A DNA stretch of 49,343 nucleotides, taken from contig JAHBWF010000043.1 of assembly GCA_019637105.1 (NCBI GenBank), positions 1 to 49,343 of the forward strand. Reading direction: 5' to 3'. Of this stretch, positions 43,118 through 49,343 are shown piece by piece. The notes beneath the pieces are model-generated. The model worked only from the letters and a program-made list of their open reading frames with translations. It made no database searches and was not told the origin of the DNA. This stretch comes from Labilithrix sp. GTDB taxonomy: Bacteria; Myxococcota_A; Polyangia; Polyangiales; Polyangiaceae. The position numbers and the translations under genes are program-made. Every line of letters starts with the position of its first letter. The stretch's first letter is position 1.

Positions 43118-43284
43118 CTCGACGGGGCTCGTGTTTCCCGCCCGAGACCGCGCGTTCCTTCGGCCGCCCCTCCGCGGGCTCGCGCGCGCGATTTCGTCTT
43201 CCGACGAACTCGACGGGGCTCGCGCCTCCCGCCCGAGACCGCGCGGTCCTTTGGGCCCCTCCGCGGGCTCGCTCCGCGCGCGAC
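43118..43284. repeat. Imperfect 91-bp direct duplication in a gene-free gap
   Basis: CTCGACGGGGCTCG starts at 43118 and again at 43209. The following stretch (CCCGCCCGAGACCGCGCG, then CCCCTCCGCGGGCTCG) is repeated with several differences. GGCCGCCCCTCCGCGG (43162-43177) also occurs exactly at 21907-21922. The flanking gap 42968-43379 has no gene. Confidence 0.8.
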
Positions 43285-43379
43285 TGCGTGCTCGAGGCGG
43301 CGACGGCTCCCTACGCGGCGGGCCCGCCTCCGTCCAATTCTCGCGCGGCGGCCTGGCGAGTGGACGTAAGGTGATCTCC

Positions 43380-44627
43380 GTGAAGCGAGCGTTGCTCTTC
43401 GTCGCGCTGACGGCGCTCGGCGCGTGTGGCTCGGCCCGCGGGCCCTCGGGGCCGACCTGCGCCGCCGGGCCGAGGGCCCCGGCGGGAGCGACGGCGCCCG
43501 AGCGCGCCGAGATCGAGCTCGTCGAGTCGGCGCCGCTGGAGACGTCGCTCGATCACGCCGACGTCCGCGACGCCGCCGACGTCTGGCCGGAGATGATCGA
43601 CCGCGCGAAGCGCACGCTCGACCTCGCGCAGTTCTACGCGAGCGACGCCGACGGAGACGCCGCGGGCGCGAGCCGCCTCGCTCCCGTCGTCGCCGCCGTC
43701 GAGCGCGCCGTCCTCCGCGGCGTCCGGGTGCGCTTCCTCGCCGACGCGGGCTTCGCCCCGAAGTACCCCGAGACGCTCGAGCGCTTGAGGCGCGCCGACG
43801 TCGCGGTCAAGACCATCGACTGCGCGCCGCGCTACGGCGGCGTCCAGCACGCCAAGTACTTCGTCGTCGACGCCGAGGAGTCCTTCGTGGGCAGTCAGAA
43901 CTTCGACTGGCGCGCGCTCGCGCACATCCAGGAGATGGGCGTCCGCGTGCGCTCCTCCGCGATCGCGCGCGCGCTCCTCGACGTCTTCGAGACCGACTGG
44001 GCGCTCGCCGACGCCGGCGCGCCGTCCACCACGCGCGCGCGCCCCAACCGCCGCGGCGTGACCGCGCGCGCCGCGAGCGGCGAGGCGCTCTCCGTCGTGG
44101 CGAGCCCCAAGGGATGGCTCCCCGACGAGACCGGCTGGGACCTCGATCGTCTCGTCGCGCTCCTCGACGGCGCCGCGACGTCCGTCGACGTCCAGGTCCT
44201 CCACTACTCCACCGAGAACCGCGACGAGAGCGCGTTCCCCACCCTCGACGACGCGCTCCGGCGGGCCGCCGCGCGCGGGGTCCGCGTTCGGCTCTTGGTC
44301 TCGCACTGGGGCGCGAAGGCCGGCAGCCACGCCCGTCGCTCGATCGAGGAGCTCTCCGCCGCGCCCAACGTCGAGGTGCGCGTCCTCACGATCCCGCCGT
44401 GGTCCGGCGGCGAGATCCCGTTCGCGCGGGTCGCCCACGCGAAGTACATGGTCGTGGACGGCCGCGCCGCGTGGATCGGGACGAGCAACTGGGAGGGCGA
44501 CTACTTCCTCAAGACGCGCAACGTCGCGATCGTCGCCGAAGGCGGCGCCCTCCCGCCGCGCCTGGCGCGCGTCTTCGACGACGGCTGGTCGAGCGCGTAC
44601 GCGGCGCCGCTGACCGCGCCGCGCTGA
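43380..44627 (+). CDS. PLD3/4-like phospholipase D lipoprotein
   Basis: This 415-residue secreted enzyme of the phospholipase D superfamily hydrolyses phosphodiester bonds. The signal peptide is followed by a lipobox (TALGAC, Cys16). Two HKD-type active sites are present: HAKYFVVDAEESFVGSQNFD (His at 157) and HAKYMVVDGRAAWIGTSNWE (His at 353), each H-x-K-x4-D with downstream G-S/T-x-N. The contexts GSQNFDWRAL, QEMGVRV and GTSNWEGDYF are like the eukaryotic PLD3/PLD4 group and poxvirus F13, not like cardiolipin synthases. Those PLD3/4 proteins include 5'-exonucleases and lysosomal lipid transferases, so the substrate here is open. AAGG at 43368-43371 is eight bases before the GTG at 43380, favouring it over a GTG at 43371. 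It stands alone between the repeat region and the sirtuin operon. Confidence 0.9.
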   Translation: MKRALLFVALTALGACGSARGPSGPTCAAGPRAPAGATAPERAEIELVESAPLETSLDHADVRDAADVWPEMIDRAKRTLDLAQFYASDADGDAAGASRLAPVVAAVERAVLRGVRVRFLADAGFAPKYPETLERLRRADVAVKTIDCAPRYGGVQHAKYFVVDAEESFVGSQNFDWRALAHIQEMGVRVRSSAIARALLDVFETDWALADAGAPSTTRARPNRRGVTARAASGEALSVVASPKGWLPDETGWDLDRLVALLDGAATSVDVQVLHYSTENRDESAFPTLDDALRRAAARGVRVRLLVSHWGAKAGSHARRSIEELSAAPNVEVRVLTIPPWSGGEIPFARVAHAKYMVVDGRAAWIGTSNWEGDYFLKTRNVAIVAEGGALPPRLARVFDDGWSSAYAAPLTAPR

Positions 44628-44719
44628 CGGCGCCTCGACCGCACGGCGCGCTCCGGCCGGCTCGGCCGTCGCCGTCGGCTCCGCGCGCGCCGTCGAGCGG
44701 GCCGGAGCGACGCGCGCCT

Positions 44720-45202
44720 CTACGGTCGCGGCCCTCGCCGGAGGAGCGCCGCGCGCAGGCGCAGGTCCACCATCAGGCAGCGGTCCTGGACGACGACGAC
44801 GCCGGCCTCCGCGAGCGTGTTCGCGAAGGCGTCGTCGCGGATCCCTTGCTGGAGCCAGACCGCGCGCGGGCGCGCGGCGAGGAGATCGTCGAGGTGGCCG
44901 CCGAGGTCCTTCGAGCGGCGAAAGACGTTCACGAGGTCGATCGCCGGCGGCGTCGGCACGTCGGCGACCTTCCGGTAGACGGGCGCCCCGAGGATCGTCG
45001 TCGCGTCGGGGTAGTAGACGGGGACGGGGACGACGTCGAACCCCGCCTCGACGAGGAACCGCGGCACGTAGAACGCCGGCTGGTCGGCCTGCGCCTCGGT
45101 CTTGATGCCGAGCACGGCGACGCGGCGCGTGCCCTCGAGGAGGTTCGTGATCGCGTCGAAGTCGTCGAGGACGAGCGGATGCATGGCTCCCGTCACGCTC
45201 AT
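44720..45202 (-). CDS. CoA-binding domain protein (YccU-like)
   Basis: This 160-residue protein has a CoA-binding Rossmann-like domain of the YccU type. Motifs are RRVAVLGIKTEAQADQPAFY (about 26-45), VPRFLVEAGFDVVPVPVYYP, TTILGAPVYRKVADVP, DLVNVFRRSKDLGGHL, AVWLQQGIRDDAFANTLAEAG and VVVQDRCLMVDLRL. It resembles the N-terminal domain of succinyl-CoA synthetase alpha and probably binds CoA or an acyl-CoA without catalysing ligation, since the rest of the ligase is missing. The ATG at 45202 overlaps the upstream sirtuin's stop codon by four bases (ATGA), so the pair is translationally coupled and the product may act with the sirtuin. Length is normal for the family. Confidence 0.88.
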   Translation of the reverse strand: MSVTGAMHPLVLDDFDAITNLLEGTRRVAVLGIKTEAQADQPAFYVPRFLVEAGFDVVPVPVYYPDATTILGAPVYRKVADVPTPPAIDLVNVFRRSKDLGGHLDDLLAARPRAVWLQQGIRDDAFANTLAEAGVVVVQDRCLMVDLRLRAALLRRGPRP

Positions 45203-45897
45203 CGGCTCAGCTCCGCGAGCACCTCGCTCGCCTTCCCGCGAAGTCGATGCTGGTAGAGGTGGCTCAGCGGCGTGTCCTCGAGGTTGATCTCGACGGTGAC
45301 CGCGCCGCGCTGCACCGCGACGCGCGGGAGCTCCGCGGCCGGGTACACCACCGCGGACGTGCCGACGCTCACGAGCAGATCGCACGCCTCGAGCGCCTCG
45401 CGCGCGCGCTGGACGACGCGGTGGTCGAGCGGGTCCTCGAACCAGACGATGTCGGGGCGCCAGTAGCCCCCGCAGCGGCACTTGCGCGGCGTCATCGGCA
45501 CGGTGTCGTCGTCGCGGACGACGTCCTCGGCGTCGCAGCGCACGCGCCAGAGGCTCCCGTGGAGCTCCGCGGCCACCGTCGCGCCCGCGCGCTGGTGCAT
45601 GCCGTCGATGTTCTGGGTGACGACGAGGGTGCCGGGCCGCTCCCGCTGCACCGCGGTCACGACGCGGTGGCCGTCGTTCGGCTCGCAGGCGCGCACCGCG
45701 GCGCGCCGCGCGTCGTGGAAGTCCCAGACCCGCTCGGGATCGCGATCGAACGCGCGCTGGCAGGCGTAGTCCTCGTAGTCGTACTCGGCCCAGACGCCGC
45801 CCTTGCCGCGGTAGGTGGGGATGCCGCTCTCGGCGGACATCCCGGCGCCGGTGAAGAAGACGATGCGCTCGAAGTCGCGGAATCGGATGCGGCTCAT
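45199..45897 (-). CDS. cobB: Sir2-family NAD-dependent protein deacylase
   Basis: This 232-residue sirtuin removes acyl groups from lysine using NAD+. Motifs are FFTGAGMSAESGIPTYRGKGG (about 14-34; cofactor loop GAGMSAESGIP), VTQNIDGMHQRAG (about 94-106) and the catalytic His in LHGSLW. The zinc-site Cys residues (VRCDAED and KCRCGG) have the same irregular spacing as E. coli CobB. The position where class III desuccinylases have Tyr-x-x-Arg reads HDARR here (FHDARR), so the Tyr is His; this may affect which acyl groups are accepted. VGTSAVVYPAAELP near the end is typical. AGGAGGTCAC immediately precedes the ATG at 45897, a strong Shine-Dalgarno. It overlaps the CoA-binding gene by ATGA. Confidence 0.92.
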   Translation of the reverse strand: MSRIRFRDFERIVFFTGAGMSAESGIPTYRGKGGVWAEYDYEDYACQRAFDRDPERVWDFHDARRAAVRACEPNDGHRVVTAVQRERPGTLVVTQNIDGMHQRAGATVAAELHGSLWRVRCDAEDVVRDDDTVPMTPRKCRCGGYWRPDIVWFEDPLDHRVVQRAREALEACDLLVSVGTSAVVYPAAELPRVAVQRGAVTVEINLEDTPLSHLYQHRLRGKASEVLAELSR

Positions 45898-45970
45898 GTG
45901 ACCTCCTGGGGCGGATCCGTGCAGGGCGCGTACGAGCCGGACGTCGCCTCCGGCTACGGCCGTGATCGCT

Positions 45971-46031
45971 CGCCGTGATCCTACGTTTCGGGCGCCCCGT
46001 CGAGCGAGCGTCCGAACGTAGGCTCACGGCG
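45971..46031. repeat. Long inverted repeat near the sirtuin promoter
   Basis: CGCCGTGATCCTACGTTTCGG (45971-45991) is nearly the reverse complement of CCGAACGTAGGCTCACGGCG (46012-46031): one base is missing and one differs, with a 20-bp spacer. Pairing may extend a little on the outside. The gap 45898-46244 holds no gene; it also has a hairpin at 46062-46081. Confidence 0.75.
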
Positions 46032-46061
46032 GCGCGATCGGCTCGTCCCGACGCCGGGATC

Positions 46062-46081
46062 GGCGCGACCGGGGTCGCGCC
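46062..46081. terminator. Perfect 9-bp GC stem-loop
   Basis: GGCGCGACC (46062-46070) pairs perfectly with GGTCGCGCC (46073-46081) around GG. It lies 164 bases past the stop of the membrane-anchored unknown, on the minus strand, and has no U-tract. Confidence 0.4.
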
Positions 46082-46244
46082 TGGGAGCCTCCCCCCCGTA
46101 GGCCGGACCGAGGATTGGCGTCGAGACGCGAGCCAGGCGAAGCGCGAGGAGGCGCGTACGGCGGCTACGCAACGACGAGCAAAGCCTGGAAGCCTGGCGA
46201 AGTGGATCGGCGCAACGCCGACGGGAGACCTACGGGATAGGCTC

Positions 46245-48017
46245 TCAGCGCTTCTGCCGGCGGAAGACGACGGTGCGCCGCGTCGCCTTGGGCGGGAGCG
46301 CCTTCGACGTCGCGGTGACCGTGACGCGCTCGAGCGGCGCGATCGGGACGACGCGCGGCTCGCCCTCGAGGGTCCACGCCGGCCCGTCGGTGTACGGGAA
46401 GACCCACGGCGCGACCGGCGCGAGCGCGACGGCGACGATCGCGTCCTCGTGGGCGCGGCCGAGCACCTCGGCGCCCTTGTCGAGCTCGGTGACCGCCTCG
46501 ATCGTCGTGGGCTCGAAGCCCTCGCGGCGCAGCCGCCGCGCGAGGTTCACGAGCTGCGTCTCGGCCTTGAGCGCCGCCGGCTCGTTCACGCCTTGCAAGC
46601 CGAAGAGCCAGAACGGATGCCTCGCGCGCGCGAGGCCCGCGACGGTCCCGGCGCCGTCCGCGCGCCACTTCTGCGGCCCCGAGAACACGCACACGGTCGA
46701 GAGCGCCTTGTCGAGCGCCGGCTCGCAGAACGAGAAGACGTCGGGCGGGAGATCCGCGACGAGCGCGCCCGGCTTCTCGAGCGAGAGCGCGACGATCCGC
46801 GCGTCGGCGTCGCCGCCGAGCTCGGGGGCGTCGGCGGAGGTGACGAGCGTCTCCGGGATCCCGCTCGCGAGCAGCACCTGCCGCGCGCTCCAGCCGCGAT
46901 CGCCCGCGGGCACGGTCGACGCGCCGATCGGCAGCCCGGCGCGCTCGGCGGCCTCCCGCGCTCCCGCGAGCCCGCCCGCGCGCGCGGCTGGCGCCGACAG
47001 GACGACGAGCTCGCCCGCGCCGTCGCGTTGCGCGACCGCGAGCGCGCCGGCGGCCGTGCACCAGAGCGCGTCGCCGGGCGCCGGCCCGACGGCGAGCGCG
47101 CCGCCCTTGAGGCGCAGGCTCGGGCGGTCCTCCGGGCGCTCGACGACCAAGAGCACGCACGACTCGGCGGGGACGTCGACGACGGCGAACGGCGCCTCGG
47201 GCCGCACGATCGCGCGGAGCTCGAACCCGGCGAGACGCAACGCCGCGCGCCGCGGATCCGCCGCGAGCCAGCGCTCGCTCTCGGCGGGCGCGACCTGCGC
47301 GGTCGGGCGGGCCGCGCCCGCGGGCGACTCCTGCAGCCATCGCTTGGAATCGAGCCAGGCGTCGAGCGAGCCCTCGGCGCACGCTTGGTCGCTCCGCCCC
47401 GTCGCGCCGGGCTTGAACGGGAGGAAGGCGAACGCGCGCGAGCCGCCGAACGCGCTCGCGTCCATGCGGAGGAGCGCGAGCCCCTCGCCGGCCGGGACGT
47501 CGCCCGTGACGGTGACGCGCCCGCCCTCGCAGAGGCACGTGAGCACCGGCACGGGTCCCTCCACGGCGCCGCCGGCGTGCGCGAGCCGGACGTCCGCGCC
47601 CGTGGAGGAGGTGGCGAGCACGCAACCCGCGGGCACGTTGGCCTCGACCTTCGACGGCGCGCCGCGGCTCGAGGTGTCGACGACGACGAACCCCATCGCG
47701 CGGAACGGATCGGCGGCCTCCTCGATTCGACCGAGGCGCGCGAGCTCGCCGCGCAAGACGACGGCGCCGGTGGCCGCGACGATCCCGACGGCGGCGATCC
47801 CACCGGCCATCAGCGCGCGGCGCGAGCGGATGCGGCGCGTCTCGAGGGTGGAGACGGCTTCGAGCTCGGCGCTGCGCCGCGCGCGGTTCTCCTCGTCCTC
47901 GCGGCGCACGCGCTCGTGCTCGGGGTGCCGGCCCTGGAGCACGGACAGCGCGCGCTCGACCTCGGCGAGGTCTTCCGGTGTCTGCTTGGACTTCGGCTTC
48001 GGCGGGGGCGCGGCCAT
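46245..48017 (-). CDS. Membrane-anchored protein, function unknown
   Basis: A 590-residue protein. Residues 1-65 are a charged, helical cytoplasmic part (KPKSKQTPEDLAEVERALSV, EDEENRARRSAELEAVSTLE). One hydrophobic span follows at about 69-90 (ALMAGGIAAVGIVAATGAVV), so most of the protein is probably outside the inner membrane. The large C-terminal part is beta-rich and has scattered cysteines, including PAGCVLATSS, PVLTCLCEGG, PAESCVLLVVE and DVFSFCEP. Repeated PAG/ESCVL segments suggest similar beta-sandwich units. No catalytic motif or family was recognised. The ATG at 48017 is preceded by TTAGCT nine bases away and by a 19-bp tandem repeat 60 bp upstream. It lies before a repeat-rich gap and the small acidic gene on the same strand. 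Coding is secure by codon use; the function is unknown. Confidence 0.8.
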   Translation of the reverse strand: MAAPPPKPKSKQTPEDLAEVERALSVLQGRHPEHERVRREDEENRARRSAELEAVSTLETRRIRSRRALMAGGIAAVGIVAATGAVVLRGELARLGRIEEAADPFRAMGFVVVDTSSRGAPSKVEANVPAGCVLATSSTGADVRLAHAGGAVEGPVPVLTCLCEGGRVTVTGDVPAGEGLALLRMDASAFGGSRAFAFLPFKPGATGRSDQACAEGSLDAWLDSKRWLQESPAGAARPTAQVAPAESERWLAADPRRAALRLAGFELRAIVRPEAPFAVVDVPAESCVLLVVERPEDRPSLRLKGGALAVGPAPGDALWCTAAGALAVAQRDGAGELVVLSAPAARAGGLAGAREAAERAGLPIGASTVPAGDRGWSARQVLLASGIPETLVTSADAPELGGDADARIVALSLEKPGALVADLPPDVFSFCEPALDKALSTVCVFSGPQKWRADGAGTVAGLARARHPFWLFGLQGVNEPAALKAETQLVNLARRLRREGFEPTTIEAVTELDKGAEVLGRAHEDAIVAVALAPVAPWVFPYTDGPAWTLEGEPRVVPIAPLERVTVTATSKALPPKATRRTVVFRRQKR

Positions 48018-48077
48018 GCGAGAGCTAACGACCGATCGTGGATCGTGACGTCCCTCGATCACAAGCCGTAGTTGCCA

Positions 48078-48117
48078 AATCCGGCGGATTGTCCCGTATC
48101 CGGCGGATTGTCCCGTA
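48078..48117. promoter_or_regulatory. Twin 19-bp repeat with palindromes, operator-like
   Basis: TCCGGCGGATTGTCCCGTA occurs at 48080-48098 and again exactly at 48099-48117. Each copy starts with a palindrome: AATCCG-G-CGGATT (48078-48090) and ATCCG-G-CGGAT (48098-48108). It lies 60-100 bases upstream of the minus-strand gene starting at 48017, a good place for a paired operator. Function is inferred. Confidence 0.5.
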
Positions 48118-48259
48118 ACGGACACCAGGCGCTCCGCGCGTGCCTCCGCGCGTCGGCCAGACGCGCCGGGGGCCTCGCCGGCGACGTGGGCGGGCCGGGG
48201 AGAGCGCCGCACCGTACGAGAAGGGCCGAGGCGTACGCCGTGGCCTCGCCGGCCGATGG

Positions 48260-48385
48260 GAGCGGGCCGAAGAGCGCCGCGCCATCTGGGAAGAGGAGAA
48301 CTGCCAAGGCTCGAGCGGGCCGAAGAGCGCCGCGCCATATTCTGGGAAGAGGAGAACTGCCAGGCTCGAGCGGGCCGAAGAGCGC
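48260..48385. repeat. 53/55-bp tandem array abutting a stop codon
   Basis: Unit 1 (48260-48312) and unit 2 (48313-48367) start GAGCGGGCCGAAGAGCGCCG and share GGGAAGAGGAGAACTGCCA. A third, partial unit (48368-48385) ends at the stop codon of the small acidic gene. A degenerate earlier unit begins near 48190. The surrounding gap 48018-48384 has no gene. Confidence 0.85.
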
Positions 48386-48741
48386 TAGACGCCCTTGGCG
48401 GCCCAGCGGGCGCCGCGGACGGACTGCGCGCGCTGGACGGAGTCGTGGCCCTCGCTGGCCGGCTTGCGCTCTTCGGGCTCGGTCGGGAGCCGAGCCTCGT
48501 CGTCGAGCACGATGAACGGCCCGCCTTCTTCCTCGTCCACGACCTCGTCCTCGGCGTCTTCCCGTACGGACTCGGCGTGGGTCGCGGAGCCGATGAACTC
48601 CTCTGCGAACGCCTCGGCGTCGGGGGCTGGGATAGGCCTCAGCTGCCCGATCGTGTCCGGCACGAACGCGTTGCCGTCGTCCGGCCGCCCCGTCGGACGC
48701 GGATGCTCCCGGTTCCCTGGCTCCTGCGGTTTCTTCTTCAT
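48385..48741 (-). CDS. Small acidic protein, function unknown
   Basis: A 118-residue, strongly acidic, probably disordered protein. It begins MKKKPQEPGNREHPRPTGRP, continues GNAFVPDTIGQLRPIPAPDA, then has an acidic core (EFIGSATHAESVREDAEDEV, DEEEGGPFIVLDDEARLPTE) and ends VRGARWAAKGV. There is no cysteine, signal peptide or membrane span. The proline- and acid-rich make-up is like many myxobacterial conserved small proteins, but no family is recognised. The stop codon TAG is directly joined to the tandem array on the plus-strand map. The ATG at 48741 has no clear Shine-Dalgarno or -10 box. Codon use matches neighbours, so the gene is likely real. Confidence 0.68.
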   Translation of the reverse strand: MKKKPQEPGNREHPRPTGRPDDGNAFVPDTIGQLRPIPAPDAEAFAEEFIGSATHAESVREDAEDEVVDEEEGGPFIVLDDEARLPTEPEERKPASEGHDSVQRAQSVRGARWAAKGV

Positions 48742-48902
48742 GCGTGAGACGGCTGCAAGCGATGCGCCCTCGAGGCTTCCCCACCGAAGAATCGCCCAGC
48801 TCTCGAATTACCCCGACATCGCCGGACCGCGGCGCCGATCCGCGCGTGAACCCGCGGAGACGCTGCCGCAGACTGGGACGTCGCACTTCGTCACGCGTCC
48901 CT

Positions 48903-49310
48903 CAGGCGCACAGCTCGTGGGCAAGGCGTCCGGCGTTCCGCTGCTCGCCAGGCATCGCGTGGGCGCACATGCGGTTCGTCTCGCGCACAGCTCATGGACG
49001 AGGCGTCAGGCGTTTTCGCTGCTCGTCAGGCGTCGCGGGGGCGCACATGCGGTTCGTCACCCGGCCCGCAGGCGCGCAGCTCGTGGGCAAAGGCGCGCTT
49101 CAGCAATGCTCGTCAGGCGCTGCGCGGGCGCACATGCGGTTCGTCTCGCGTCCCCTCTAGGCGCATAGCTCGCGGGCGAAGCGTCCGGCGTTTCCGTTGC
49201 TCGCCAGACGTCGCGCGGGCGCGCATGCGGTTCGTCTCGCGCACACTCATGGACGAGGCGTCCGGCGTTTTCGCTGCTCGTCAGGCGTCGCGTGGGCACA
49301 CATGCCGCAC
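48903..49310. repeat. Five-unit diverged tandem array at right edge
   Basis: Units start near 48903, 48983, 49069, 49158 and 49239, spaced 80, 86, 89 and 81 bp. Each has GCGCACAGCTCGTGG or a close form early, GCGTCCGGCGTT in the middle, and four of five have GGCGCACATGCGGTTCGTC late (the fourth reads GGCGCGCATGCGGTTCGTC). The spacing is not a multiple of three, so it is not a protein repeat. The 48742-48902 stretch before it has no gene. Confidence 0.8.
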
Positions 49311-49343
49311 GCCGTGAGGTCAACGGTTCGCGCGAGCTGCAGC

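Noticed and set aside
45199-45897. Loss of zinc-site cysteines in the sirtuin
   Set aside because: The spacing looks irregular against CxxC sirtuins but matches the E. coli CobB pattern.
48903-49310. CRISPR array
   Set aside because: Units are 80-89 bp, diverged along the whole length, with no constant repeat and unique spacer split and no cas gene.
48903-49343. Integron attC sites
   Set aside because: No GTTRRRY core sites or paired RYYYAAC boxes, and no integrase.

Overview
The window is very GC-rich and tightly packed. Third codon positions are almost all G or C, so long false reading frames run opposite most genes. The gene content fits a myxobacterium (Myxococcota, probably the Polyangia side): a eukaryote-type Ser/Thr kinase, an NtrC-type regulator, a fused MshEN/HD-GYP/receiver/DUF4388 protein, many lipoproteins with Asp/Ala-rich linkers, HEAT/TPR proteins and an alpha-2-macroglobulin-like giant. 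This placement is inferred from content; no rRNA or tRNA gene was seen. I support 41 protein-coding genes. One is cut by the left edge and one has a frame-disrupted 5' end.

Layout. 1-9.2 kb: partial membrane Ser/Thr kinase, fused two-subunit 2-oxoacid dehydrogenase E1, cysteine-array lipoprotein, NamZ-like muramidase, YpfJ-type zinc peptidase, sigma-54 response regulator and a broken HEAT-like gene. 9.2-12.2 kb: lipoprotein, Spy-like periplasmic protein and beta-propeller-like protein. 12.2-19.4 kb, minus strand: HD-GYP hybrid, uridine kinase, esterase, hemC, hemA and a CcsA/HemX membrane protein. 19.4-25.9 kb: two conserved unknowns starting head to head, a flavin reductase, a coiled-coil protein, a LysM/CpoB pair, phosphatidylserine synthase and a YceI lipoprotein. 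26-37 kb: TPR/HEAT protein, three lipoproteins, the 1594-residue A2M-like protein and a TIGR01777 epimerase. 37.2-41 kb, minus strand: sspB-livM-livG-livF, with no livH or livK in the window. 41-49.3 kb: an unknown, an SDR, a PLD3/4-like phospholipase D lipoprotein, an overlapping sirtuin/CoA-binding pair, a membrane-anchored unknown, a small acidic protein and repeat-rich DNA at the right edge.

How genes work together. hemX-hemA-hemC form a tetrapyrrole block. The LysM and CpoB genes overlap by ATGA and probably act at the envelope. The sirtuin and CoA-binding genes also overlap by ATGA. sspB is 19 bp from livM, so a ClpXP adaptor and a branched-chain amino acid transporter may be co-transcribed. 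Eight of the 41 proteins are predicted lipoproteins. Many single genes have a TAnnnT box 6-10 nt before the start codon and no Shine-Dalgarno sequence, which suggests leaderless or very short-leader transcripts; a few others have strong AGGAGG sites.

Non-coding DNA includes several perfect GC-rich stem-loops, two unrelated 19-bp tandem repeats, a 35-bp repeat crossing a stop codon, a 91-bp imperfect duplication, a 53/55-bp array abutting a stop codon, a five-unit 80-89-bp array at the right edge and a long inverted repeat near 46.0 kb. I found no phage, IS element, CRISPR array or obvious natural-product cluster. The best leads are the extended SspB-like adaptor, the A2M-like protein that lacks a thioester and carries a pseudopilin-like insert, the PLD3/4-like lipoprotein and the degenerate HD-GYP hybrid.
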